DNA of 64,000 bases from Niallia alba. GTDB taxonomy: Bacteria > Bacillota > Bacilli > Bacillales > Cytobacillaceae. The notes under the pieces are model-generated. The model was given only the letters and a program-made list of their open reading frames with translations, ran no database searches and was not told the origin of the DNA. Shown here piece after piece: positions 27,468 through 36,299 of the stretch. Where the stretch lies: contig NZ_JABBPK010000001.1 of NCBI RefSeq assembly GCF_012933555.1, positions 4,442,001 to 4,506,000 of the forward strand, in the 5' to 3' direction. The position numbers and the translations under genes are program-made. Every line of letters starts with the position of its first letter. Position 1 is the stretch's first letter.

Positions 27468-28343
27468 ATGTATTCTCATTTTTTAATCGGACTCATCCTA
27501 TTTTCATATGCAGCAATTTTACCAGGCGATTTTTTTAGAACAGTTGAAAGTTCCGCACAGCAAAAGGTTACGGAACAAGAACTTTTATGGAAATCCCCTA
27601 GTTTGCCAGTCATCGATACAAAAGAATTTAATAAAGTGATGGATGAAATAGATAAACAAGTATATATCAAACCAAAAGACGCCAGAATTAATAAATCTGG
27701 GAATATTGTTCCCGAAAAAGTTGGATATCGTCTCCATCGACTGAAATTTATTGATCAAATGTATGCCCATTATTTTAATGATACTTCCAGTAAGCAGGAG
27801 TTCCCCTTAGAAGTCATTTATCCTAAAGTAGATAGCGAACTATTAGAAAGTATTCGCCGAAAAAGGATTGGCAGATATATAACAACCTTTAACAGAAATA
27901 ATAAAGAACGAAGCATGAATATTTCGCTTGCTACAAAAGCAATAAATAATAGTGTAATTTTTCCAAATGAACAATTTTCCTTTAATCAAGTTGTCGGAAA
28001 GAGAACCGTAGAAAAAGGATATTTACAAGCTCCAGTAATCATTAATGGGAAATTTTCAGAAGATATTGGTGGGGGAATATGCCAAGTTTCTTCTACTCTT
28101 TTTAATGCGGTAGATAATGCGGGATTAAAAATTGTCCATCGCTATTCACATAGCAGAAAAATCCCGTATGTTCCACCTAAACGAGACGCCACAGTTAGCT
28201 GGGACGGACCAGATTTTGTGTTTGAAAATAACTACCAACGACCAGTACTCCTCCAAGCAAAAATGCTAGGAAATCATGTACTCATTGAGGTATATTCATC
28301 AGAAGCTATCTCTTATCACCCTATAAATGTTCCATATTTTTAA
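27468..28343 (+). CDS. VanW-family exported protein
   Basis: A 291-residue protein with an N-terminal hydrophobic segment (5-22, signal or anchor) and a C-terminal VanW domain: ISLATKAINNSVIFPNEQFS, then FNQVVGKRT, and EDIGGGICQVSSTLFNA. Function of VanW proteins is unsettled; they accompany vancomycin resistance clusters and YoaR-type proteins and probably act on the cell wall. ATG 27468 is chosen because GGAGGT is eight bases upstream. No resistance genes are near. Confidence 0.88.
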   Translation: MYSHFLIGLILFSYAAILPGDFFRTVESSAQQKVTEQELLWKSPSLPVIDTKEFNKVMDEIDKQVYIKPKDARINKSGNIVPEKVGYRLHRLKFIDQMYAHYFNDTSSKQEFPLEVIYPKVDSELLESIRRKRIGRYITTFNRNNKERSMNISLATKAINNSVIFPNEQFSFNQVVGKRTVEKGYLQAPVIINGKFSEDIGGGICQVSSTLFNAVDNAGLKIVHRYSHSRKIPYVPPKRDATVSWDGPDFVFENNYQRPVLLQAKMLGNHVLIEVYSSEAISYHPINVPYF

Positions 28344-28349
28344 GAGAAA

Positions 28350-28404
28350 GCAGAGGGACGGTTTTGAAGTGAAGTCAATGACCTCACAAGAACCGTCCCT
28401 CTGC
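28350..28404. repeat. GACGGTTCT palindromic repeat, full copy
   Basis: Right arm CTCACAAGAACCGTCCCTCT is perfect; the left arm GCAGAGGGACGGTTTTGAAG has drifted. It lies between two converging genes. Confidence 0.82.
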
Positions 28405-28411
28405 TTCCTCT

Positions 28412-30244
28412 TTATCTACTTAATAATTGTTTGGCAAATCGGCGTTCTTCTTTATCTTTTGTGGTTTTTGTTATTGTTTTTAGTGCATCTTGTATAGCTG
28501 GCTGATTCCAGACTGATGGAGACCAGTTCTCTAGTACAGTTAGTGCTTGCCAGCGTAATCTTTCATTCTCTGATTCGAGCGCTACCTGAATTAACGGTAA
28601 ACCTACACCCTCAAATTCTTGCAAATCTTGAATAATGAATTCTAAACATTCTTGTTCTTCTATCGTTAACCTTGGTAAAGGGAAACGCGTTTCTGCAAAA
28701 GCACAGAGCTCTTTAATAAGCTGAATATCTTTTGTCTCCATTATTGCGGCAAATAAAGCACTGTTTGACGGTTCCTTCTTTAGTATTTTAAGTAATAAAG
28801 AAGTGATGTCCAATTGATAGAATTGTGCAACCTTAATCGCTCGAAAATCAACTTCTGAGTCCTGTTTCAATGCATCAAATGCTAAATGTGACCATTTAGG
28901 ATTATCTAAAAATGGTTGAAGTGCTTCTTGAAGTAACGTACGTTCATGCTGTTTCCATTGCTCCTTCAAACGTTCTTCCCAAATTTCTTCATCAGCATGT
29001 AGAAATTCACTTATTTTTAAAAACGGATAGAAATCCTCCAAGTTTTCACAATGAGTATGTGCATGGTAAAGGAAACGTGTCAGCACAGCAGCAGCATAAG
29101 GATAGTTATCGATACCGTCTGGATTTGACTCATCTAATAAACCTTCAATAATCATGGCTGCTCCAGTGTATAGTTCCTTCGAAATATCCTTTTCATAGAG
29201 TGCCACATCTAACTCTCCCTTTGTAGCACAACGCAGAGCTATAAAATCAGCAAATTTCCTATTTTCACAACCCTTGGTAAGCAGCCAATATTTCATTTCA
29301 GGCGTTTTGGCTTCTACGAGCTCAATCGCTGTTATTTTACCCATCCCTTGGACAGACTGAACCAGACTCCAAATTTGATCATTTACTCCCTTCCCTCCAT
29401 TTCTTATTGCAAATATAACATATGGAGTAAATTCATCGTGCAAGCCAATTGTATATAAGAGATCTTGATATTCTTCGCAATTGGTAAAACCAAGTACAAG
29501 GATAGCAAATTTGACAACATCTCTATGTGCAGCATGTTCGAGAAGCCATAGTGCCTCTTGCTGTAACGCATGCCCATCCAATTCAGCTTGCCCTAATTGC
29601 TCAATGAGCTCATCTCGATAGATAGCAATATGATCAAAAATAATTTGGTCGTATGTCGACTTTCTCGTTTTTACAGTAGGGTGTTCCAGCTGCTCTTTAA
29701 AAAGTTTCATTAGTCTATTCATAAATAAAGGTGTCGGTGGTTCATTCACGATAATATCAAATAGACCTGGATCTAATCTTGGTTTATCTGTACCAAAAAA
29801 GTAGTCATCATCTGGTAGCTGTCCATCTACTATTCTATGATTTGCTTGTACTTGTTTTTGGATATAGGGAACAATTTTTTCTTTATGTTCCCATGGAAGG
29901 AATTCAAGCTTTTCTGATTTATTTATAATAATCTCATGGTCAATTTTGATGATACAGTTTAGTTTAATATAGCCACCAATTTTGACAGAAACCTTATGCT
30001 TTTTCCCATCTTCTAATGTAAGAGTTCCTGATAACTTTGTGTAAGGAATAATATGTGAAAATAAAGACTTTCGTTTATTTTCATCAACTGTTATTCCATC
30101 AATGATTAGAAACTCTTCTTTCATTTGATTGATAACTTCAATACAATGTCCTTTATAATCAATGGTCCAGACCTTATGAACCTCTTTTTCCATATCCCTT
30201 TTTAAATTTTGCATTTCATGTTTTAATTCCTCTTTAAGACTCAT
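28412..30244 (-). CDS. Large HEAT-like helical protein, function unknown
   Basis: A 610-residue soluble protein with no signal peptide. The first 130 residues are mixed (coiled start MSLKEELKHEMQNLKRDMEK, then beta-rich). Residues 190-610 look like alpha-helical repeats of HEAT type, e.g. LQQEALWLLEHAAHRDVVKF, and near the end LRWQALTVLENWSPSVWNQP. Similar long proteins in Bacillus carry names without experimental support; I assign no function. It stands alone. Confidence 0.75.
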   Translation of the reverse strand: MSLKEELKHEMQNLKRDMEKEVHKVWTIDYKGHCIEVINQMKEEFLIIDGITVDENKRKSLFSHIIPYTKLSGTLTLEDGKKHKVSVKIGGYIKLNCIIKIDHEIIINKSEKLEFLPWEHKEKIVPYIQKQVQANHRIVDGQLPDDDYFFGTDKPRLDPGLFDIIVNEPPTPLFMNRLMKLFKEQLEHPTVKTRKSTYDQIIFDHIAIYRDELIEQLGQAELDGHALQQEALWLLEHAAHRDVVKFAILVLGFTNCEEYQDLLYTIGLHDEFTPYVIFAIRNGGKGVNDQIWSLVQSVQGMGKITAIELVEAKTPEMKYWLLTKGCENRKFADFIALRCATKGELDVALYEKDISKELYTGAAMIIEGLLDESNPDGIDNYPYAAAVLTRFLYHAHTHCENLEDFYPFLKISEFLHADEEIWEERLKEQWKQHERTLLQEALQPFLDNPKWSHLAFDALKQDSEVDFRAIKVAQFYQLDITSLLLKILKKEPSNSALFAAIMETKDIQLIKELCAFAETRFPLPRLTIEEQECLEFIIQDLQEFEGVGLPLIQVALESENERLRWQALTVLENWSPSVWNQPAIQDALKTITKTTKDKEERRFAKQLLSR

Positions 30245-30395
30245 GAACGTCCTCCCTTTTTCAATCCATAGCTAAAAATGGATATAATAGTATATCAAAC
30301 CATTTTTAACTATCTTTCATCTTTCTATCTATTAAATACTATCTTCTTCTTATAGGAAAGCCTATTAAGCAAAATTGTCTGAGAAAATATACAAA

Positions 30396-30443
30396 TGGAC
30401 GATTCTTGTAAGTCGAATGACCTCACAAGAACCGTCCCTCTGC
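30396..30443. repeat. GACGGTTCT repeat overlapping araR 3' end
   Basis: Right arm CTCACAAGAACCGTCCCTCT (30422-30441) is intact; the left arm ATGGACGATTCTTGTAAG is worn. The right arm supplies the last codons and the stop of AraR. Confidence 0.85.
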
Positions 30444-31520
30444 CTCCCTAATCGTTTCCCCTTCTATTAATTCAGGCTGATAGTAATTTTCATTTAGTAA
30501 ATCTTTTTTTCCTTGTAATTTCTTAATAATCCAATCAGCTGCATCGTGTCCCATTTTTTCTTGTGGGTGTGTTAAAGTTGTAAGTTTTATATTGGCATTT
30601 TTAGCGATATAAGAATTGTCCTGACCAATAATCGATAATTTGTCCGGTATCGGAATATCAAGTTGTCTGCATACATTTACAACTTCCAATGCAACTTCGT
30701 CGTTATAACATACAATGGCAGTCATTTCTTCGATATTCTCGATTAAAAACCCCTGCAAGTTTACATTTAAATCCAACTTAGTCTCTGTAGTAAAAGAAAA
30801 GACATGTTCAGCCTGAAAGCGCAGCTTGGCTTCACCCAGTGCCTTGATATATCCCTTCATGCGAAATTTCCCTTGTAAATCATCCATTTTTGCAATAAGA
30901 CCAATTTTAGTATGCCCTTTTGAAATTAATTCATTTGTTGCGAGATAACTGGATTCTACGTCATCGAGGCAAAAGAACGGAACTTCTAATTCCTCATAAT
31001 AGGCATTGACCATAATAAACGGAACATCTTGTTCCTTGAATGATAAATAGTAAGCAATATTGGGGTTGTATAGATTACTCTTCGTAGGTTCAACAATTAA
31101 TCCATCTACTCCAAATGCCAGCATCATTTCCAACGCTTTTTTTTCTTGTTCTACATCATTATTTGTACTAGCTAACAGCAACGAATACCCCTCTGCATTC
31201 AATCTCCCTTCAATGCCACGAATAATGGAAGGGAAAATATAATCTGAAATATAGGTGGTGATTACACCAATTGTTTTATTATTTGATTTTCCACTTGTTT
31301 TGGACTGATATTGATTAGAAACATACGTACCCGAACCTTTTTCACTTCTGAGAAAGCCTTCATTTGATAGCTCTAAAATCGCCTTTCGAACAGTATGACG
31401 GCTAACTTTATACTTTTCTTGCAAGGTTGTTTCAGTAGGTATTTGTTCACCTACGCGATAGTCACCTGAAAGAATCTTACTTTTTATATCATCAATAATA
31501 ATCTGATACTTTAATTTCAA
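30423..31520 (-). CDS. araR: Arabinose operon repressor
   Basis: A 365-residue GntR/LacI hybrid. Residues 1-70 form a GntR winged helix (IPTETTLQEKYKVSRHTVRK, EKGSGTYVSNQ), and 80-360 form a LacI-type sugar-binding domain (IGVITTYISDYIFPSIIRGI, VDGLIVEPTKSN, TAIVCYNDEVA, TTLTHPQEKMG). It represses araBDA and itself in the absence of L-arabinose. Transcribed divergently from araB. The final residues REAEGRFL and the TGA are encoded by the palindromic repeat at 30396-30443, so the natural C terminus may have been replaced. Confidence 0.94.
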   Translation of the reverse strand: MKLKYQIIIDDIKSKILSGDYRVGEQIPTETTLQEKYKVSRHTVRKAILELSNEGFLRSEKGSGTYVSNQYQSKTSGKSNNKTIGVITTYISDYIFPSIIRGIEGRLNAEGYSLLLASTNNDVEQEKKALEMMLAFGVDGLIVEPTKSNLYNPNIAYYLSFKEQDVPFIMVNAYYEELEVPFFCLDDVESSYLATNELISKGHTKIGLIAKMDDLQGKFRMKGYIKALGEAKLRFQAEHVFSFTTETKLDLNVNLQGFLIENIEEMTAIVCYNDEVALEVVNVCRQLDIPIPDKLSIIGQDNSYIAKNANIKLTTLTHPQEKMGHDAADWIIKKLQGKKDLLNENYYQPELIEGETIREAEGRFL

Positions 31521-31825
31521 TTAACGCACTTCCTTCATTGTTGATTGCTACCATTTAAAATATTTAAAAGTCCATCGTTTCAATTAAAACTAATAAAGGG
31601 CGAAAATAGTCCCCCGATTAAAACGCTTCTTTATTTGTATGGTCACATTTTAACATAAGTATGAATGAAACTAAATATACTATCAACATACAAATACCAT
31701 ACAATTTTTAAAAAACAATTTTTTTTGATTTTTTTATTAAATAGATAAAAAAACCTTTATTACAAAGATTAAGATAAATACAAAGTATAAGCTTGCCCAT
31801 TCAATACGAACAAATTTATTTATCA

Positions 31826-31854
31826 TTGACAAAAGTACGTACATATATTATCGT
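31826..31854 (+). promoter_or_regulatory. araB promoter with AraR box
   Basis: TTGACA (31826-31831) and TATCGT (31849-31854) are spaced by 17 bases. Between them AAAAGTACGTACATAT (31831-31846) has the GTACGTAC palindromic core of AraR boxes. A bound repressor would cover the promoter. Confidence 0.75.
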
Positions 31855-31912
31855 GAATGTGTAAAGTTTTGAAATAATAAAAGGCTGTTTTCGTAAAATT
31901 CGTTGCGATTAC

Positions 31913-31971
31913 CCGCAACTGGAATACACTTCCGCTGAGCCTATAGGAGTCTACGTGTATTCTGGCTGCTC
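31913..31971. repeat. Shortened GC-rich palindromic repeat
   Basis: GCAACTGGAATACACTTCCG and CGTGTATTCTGGCTGC match the outer parts of 14244-14360; the middle, about 50-60 bases, is missing. It would be transcribed in the araB leader. Confidence 0.8.
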
Positions 31972-32090
31972 CATTTTTCCAACTCATTCTTTTTTTTCGA
32001 TTGAAAAACAACAATCCTTTAGAAAACATCCTAATAAAAAGCAACTCCAATCGATTACAGTATATGAAATCGCTATCAAGGAGGGAATAT

Positions 32091-33702
32091 ATGAAAAACA
32101 ATCAAACAAACACGAAACAAGCAATTGTTGACGGATTAACCTCACTTGGAATTGAATTCGGTTCCACTCGGATTAAAGCTGTATTAATTGACCATAACTT
32201 TGAAACGATCGCATCAGGAAGTTATGAATGGGAAAACCTTTTAGAAGATGGATTTTGGACGTACAATTTAGTGGATATAATCACTGGCTTACAAACAGCT
32301 TATAGTGAAATGAAACAAGAGGTTGAACGTAAGTATGGGATTACTATTCGCACAGTTGGTTCTATTGGATTTTCAGCTATGATGCATGGCTATATGGCCT
32401 TTGATCATACTGGTGAACTACTTGTTCCTTTTCGAACATGGCGCAATACAACAACCAGTAGAGCTGCAAAAAAATTAACCGATACATTCCAATTCAATAT
32501 TCCAGAACGTTGGAGTATTGCCCATCTTTACCAAGCAATATTAAACAATGAAAAGCATATCCCGCGAATCAACCATATCACCACTTTAGCTGGATATATC
32601 CATTGGTTATTGACTGGTCAAAAGGTAATTGGTATCGGGGATGCTTCCGGTATGTTCCCAATTGATGAAACTACAAAAGATTATAATGAAGCAATGATCG
32701 AGCAGTTTGAAGCATTAATTGCCATTAAGGAATATCCCTTGGAAGCTAAAAGATATCCTTCCTAAAGTCGCTATTGCGGGAGAACAGGCAGGAGAATTAA
32801 CGGAAATAGGAGCAAAAATTCTAGATCGTTCACGAAATTTACAACCCGGTATTCCACTATGCCCCCCAGAAGGTGATGCAGGCACAGGGATGGTCGCAAC
32901 CAATAGTGTGAGAAAACGGACTGGAAATATTTCTGTTGGAACTTCCGTTTTTGCCATGATCGTGCTAGAAAAAGAGCTCTCAAAAGTTTATCCAGAAATT
33001 GATATCGTTACAACTCCAGATGGAAGTCCAGTTGGAATGGTCCATGCGAATAACTGTACGAGTGATTTAAATGCTTGGATGCGATTATTCCGTGAATTTT
33101 CAGAGGCAATGGGACAAAAGGTTGATACGGATAAATTATTTAGAGTCTTATTGAACACCGCATTGGAAGCGGATCCAGATGGTGGAGGCTTACTTAGTTA
33201 CGGATATTTTTCCGGTGAAAATATCACAGGTCTAGAAAGTGGGAGACCGTTATTCGTCCGCTCACCAGAAAGCCATTTCAATTTAGCGAATTTTATGAGA
33301 ACACACCTCTTTACTGCCTTTGGTGCATTAAAAATCGGCATGGATATTTTGACAAAAAATGAAAACGTAGCAATTGATAGCATTTTAGGACATGGTGGTT
33401 TATTTAAAACCCCTGTCGTCGGTCAAAAAATTGTTGCAGCTGCTATGAATACTCCTGTATCCGTAATGGGAACTGCAGGTGAAGGCGGAGCATGGGGAAT
33501 TGCTCTTCTTGCTTCTTATATGGTGAATAATAACGAGAATGCTAGTTTAGAAGATTTCCTCGACAAAAAAGTATTTAAAGAGGTTGATAACCAAGAAATT
33601 TACCCTGATTGCTTTGATGTAGAAGGCTTTGAGGAATTTATTGAACGATACAAAAAAGGATTGGCTATCGAGAAAGCAGCAATAGAAAATTTAATTCTTT
33701 AA
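32091..33702 (+). pseudogene. araB: L-ribulokinase with single-base frameshift
   Basis: ATG 32091 follows AAGGAGG. The FGGY-kinase sequence runs through [27 protein letters not shown] and [11 protein letters not shown], but at 32736-32738 a CCC run puts the frame out. Restoring two Cs gives [19 protein letters not shown] and a full-length enzyme of about 536 residues ([35 protein letters not shown]). As read, the product stops at 32765. The enzyme phosphorylates L-ribulose. araD and araA downstream are intact. It may be a true mutation or a sequencing error. Confidence 0.85.
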
Positions 33703-33723
33703 GTCAGAATTGGAGGGATTAAT

Positions 33724-34419
33724 ATGTTAGAACATTTGAAAGAAGAAGTATTCTTCGCAAATTTAGATTTACCGAAACACGGACTAGTAAAATACACGTG
33801 GGGAAATGCAAGTGCGATTGATCGCAATAGTGGTCTATTTGTTATTAAACCTAGTGGTGTTGATTACGAAACCATGCAACCTAGTGATATGGTCGTTATT
33901 GATTTAGAGGGCAATGTAGTGGAGGGAGAATTGAACCCTTCCTCTGATACAGCTACTCACGCAGTTCTTTATAAGCATTATCAAGAAATTGGTGGAATTG
34001 TGCATACACATTCAACTTGGGCCACTATTTGGGCGCAATCCGGTCTAGATCTTCCTGCAATGGGAACCACTCATGCAGACACCTTTTATGGTGCTGTACC
34101 ATGTGCTCGCTTTTTGACTCAAGAAGAAATTGATCGTGGTTATGAGGAAGAAACAGGTCAGGTAATCATCGAAACATTCGAAGAACGCGGATTAGATATA
34201 TTAGCCATTCCTGGAGTTTTACTTCATGGTCATGGTCCCTTCACATGGGGCAAAGATGCCAAATCGGCCGTAATGAACAGTGTTGTATTAGACGAAGTGG
34301 CGAAGTTGAATTTATTTACACGGGAATTAAACCGTTTTTCTCAAGAATTGCCTCAACGTATTTTGGATAAACACTATTTACGAAAGCATGGAAAAAACGC
34401 CTATTACGGACAACAGTAA
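33724..34419 (+). CDS. araD: L-ribulose-5-phosphate 4-epimerase
   Basis: A 231-residue class II aldolase-fold enzyme that converts L-ribulose 5-phosphate into D-xylulose 5-phosphate with a divalent metal. Conserved blocks: VKYTWGNAS, VIKPSGVDYE, SDTATHAVLYK, the metal-binding IVHTHSTWATIWAQ and GTTHADTFYG, and VLLHGHGPFTWGKDA. Length is that of B. subtilis AraD. It begins 22 bases after araB with GGAGG. Confidence 0.96.
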   Translation: MLEHLKEEVFFANLDLPKHGLVKYTWGNASAIDRNSGLFVIKPSGVDYETMQPSDMVVIDLEGNVVEGELNPSSDTATHAVLYKHYQEIGGIVHTHSTWATIWAQSGLDLPAMGTTHADTFYGAVPCARFLTQEEIDRGYEEETGQVIIETFEERGLDILAIPGVLLHGHGPFTWGKDAKSAVMNSVVLDEVAKLNLFTRELNRFSQELPQRILDKHYLRKHGKNAYYGQQ

Positions 34420-34460
34420 TGCAATCTATTAAACAATAAAATTCGAAAAGAGGGACATAT

Positions 34461-35879
34461 ATGTCAACGAGCAAAGTATTTTGGTTTGTTGTAGGTTCAC
34501 AACATCTTTACGGAGAAGAAGCGTTAAAAGAAGTCAAGGCACACGCACAAACAATGACAGACACTTTAAATGAAAGTGGACTTTTACCATATCCACTTGT
34601 TTTACAAGAATTAGCGGTCAGTGCAGATACTATTACGAATGTTATGAAAGAAGTCAACTATCGTGATGAAGTGGCTGGTGTCATCACTTGGATGCATACT
34701 TTCTCTCCTGCGAAAATGTGGATTCATGGAACAAAACTATTGCAAAAACCATTGCTTCATTTAGCAACACAATACAATGAGAGTATCCCTTGGGAAACGA
34801 TTGATATGGATTTTATGAATCTAAATCAAGCAGCACACGGTGACCGAGAATATGGTTTCATCAATGCCCGTTTGAAAAAACAAAATAAAGTAGTTGTAGG
34901 TCACTGGCAAAGAGCAAAAGTACAACAGCAGATTGCTGATTGGATGGACGTAGCAGTAGCTTATAATGAAAGCTTCCATATTAAAGTAGCTCGTTTTGGG
35001 GACAATATGCGTAATGTAGGGGTTACAGAAGGCGATAAAATCGAAGCACAAATACGATTTGGTTGGACAGTTGACTACTTTGGAATCGGAGACCTTGTCC
35101 AATATGTAAATGAGGTAAGCGAAACAGAGATTAATGATTTATTTGCAGAATATGAAACACTCTATGAATTGGATTACGGCACATATAGTAAGGAAGATTG
35201 GGAAGCTAGTGTGAAAGTACAAGCAAGCTACGAAATTGCGATAAAACGTTTTCTAGATGAAGGCGGATACAATGCTTTCACAACTAACTTTGAGGATTTA
35301 TATGGCATGAAGCAACTTCCTGGTCTGGCTGTCCAACGTTTGATGGCACAAGGATATGGTTTCGCTGGTGAGGGTGATTGGAAAACAGCTGCACTTGATC
35401 GCCTTCTAAAAGTAATGAGCCATAATGAATCAACAGGCTTTATGGAAGATTACACCTATGAATTAGCGGTTGGTCAAGAGGCAGCTCTTCAATCACATAT
35501 GCTGGAAGTCGATCCAACTTTAGCAAGGACTAAACCTAAAATGATTGTATCTCCGTTAGGAATTGGCAATCGCGAAGATCCCGCTCGTTTAGTTTTTGAT
35601 GGGAAAGCTGGAGACGGAGTCGTTGTTTCAATGGCTGACTTCGGTACGCATTACAAACTATTAATTAATGAAGTATCAGCATTTGAACCAACTGTTCCAG
35701 CACCAAATCTACCTGTAGCCAGAGTGCTATGGACAATTAAGCCAAATTTCCAAGACGGCGTGAAAGCTTGGATAGAGAATGGCGGAGGTCACCATACAGT
35801 TGTTTCCTTAAATTTAACAACCGATCAAATTATCACTTACGCAAAACTTGTTGGATTGGAGTATGTGGTAATCAAGTAA
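34461..35879 (+). CDS. araA: L-arabinose isomerase
   Basis: A 472-residue enzyme interconverting L-arabinose and L-ribulose with Mn2+. Family marks: FVVGSQHLYGEEAL, WMHTFSPAKMWI, FGDNMRNVGVTEGDK, the metal ligands in FAGEGDWKTAALDR and SHML, and a C-terminal GGGHHTVVSL. It is the third gene after araB and araD, the order araB-araD-araA differing from B. subtilis araABD. No transport or arabinanase gene follows within the window. Confidence 0.96.
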   Translation: MSTSKVFWFVVGSQHLYGEEALKEVKAHAQTMTDTLNESGLLPYPLVLQELAVSADTITNVMKEVNYRDEVAGVITWMHTFSPAKMWIHGTKLLQKPLLHLATQYNESIPWETIDMDFMNLNQAAHGDREYGFINARLKKQNKVVVGHWQRAKVQQQIADWMDVAVAYNESFHIKVARFGDNMRNVGVTEGDKIEAQIRFGWTVDYFGIGDLVQYVNEVSETEINDLFAEYETLYELDYGTYSKEDWEASVKVQASYEIAIKRFLDEGGYNAFTTNFEDLYGMKQLPGLAVQRLMAQGYGFAGEGDWKTAALDRLLKVMSHNESTGFMEDYTYELAVGQEAALQSHMLEVDPTLARTKPKMIVSPLGIGNREDPARLVFDGKAGDGVVVSMADFGTHYKLLINEVSAFEPTVPAPNLPVARVLWTIKPNFQDGVKAWIENGGGHHTVVSLNLTTDQIITYAKLVGLEYVVIK

Positions 35880-35916
35880 TGGAAGCAGGGGGACTCCCTG
35901 CATTGCTAAAAGAAAT

Positions 35917-35965
35917 AGAGGGACGGTTCTTGTGTATGATATGTCCTCACAAGAACCGTCCCTCT
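35917..35965. repeat. GACGGTTCT palindromic repeat with perfect stem
   Basis: AGAGGGACGGTTCTTGTG (35917-35934) pairs perfectly with CACAAGAACCGTCCCTCT (35948-35965). It lies between the ends of araA and the small membrane gene. Confidence 0.9.
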
Positions 35966-35978
35966 GCTTCCCCATCAT

Positions 35979-36152
35979 TCATCCCATTCCTCCTGGTCCA
36001 CCGCTGGAATTAACTCGATTATAATGTACTACTTCTCCTAATTTTTCTGCTTGTTTGTTTTCATCAGGTGCTGTCATGCCAGATTTCTTTTCGAAAAATA
36101 GAACAAGGCCCATCACAATTGCTATTGGTGCAAATAACCATAAAAATATCAT
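35979..36152 (-). CDS. Small single-span membrane protein, 57 residues
   Basis: ATG 36152 has GGAGGTG five bases upstream. The product starts MIFLWLFAPIAIVMGLVLFF (one membrane helix), continues EKKSGMTAPDENKQAEKLG and ends in a Gly-rich NSSGGPGGMG. Function is unknown. Clear signals and amphipathic layout support a real gene. The stop codon is 13 bases from the palindromic repeat at 35917. Confidence 0.7.
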   Translation of the reverse strand: MIFLWLFAPIAIVMGLVLFFEKKSGMTAPDENKQAEKLGEVVHYNRVNSSGGPGGMG

Positions 36153-36243
36153 TCAAACACCTCCATCATACATATATGATTGATTATTCATAATATTCAT
36201 ACGTTATGGTGGTGCAATTGGTTTCATTTAATTGGCAAAATAC

Positions 36244-36299
36244 AGGAGACAGCTGTTGCGAGTCGAATGTCCCCACAAGAACCGTCCCTCTGCTTCCCT
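36244..36299. repeat. GACGGTTCT repeat at M20 gene end
   Basis: Intact right arm CCACAAGAACCGTCCCTCTG followed by CTTCCC; the left arm is worn. The repeat edge touches the stop codon of the peptidase gene at 36298. Confidence 0.75.

Larger units (their letters stand above)
31521..32090. other. araR-araB divergent control region
   Basis: This 570-base spacer holds the AraR-controlled promoter (31826-31854), AT-rich stretches with partial AraR-like half-sites (ATTTGTAT near 31633, ATACAAATACC near 31688), and a shortened GC-rich palindrome (31913-31971) in the presumed araB leader. No gene is seen. Confidence 0.6.

Noticed and set aside
32001-32090. N-terminal extension of AraB from ATG 32001
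   Set aside because: The extension covers the leader with no ribosome binding site; AAGGAGG before ATG 32091 fixes the start.
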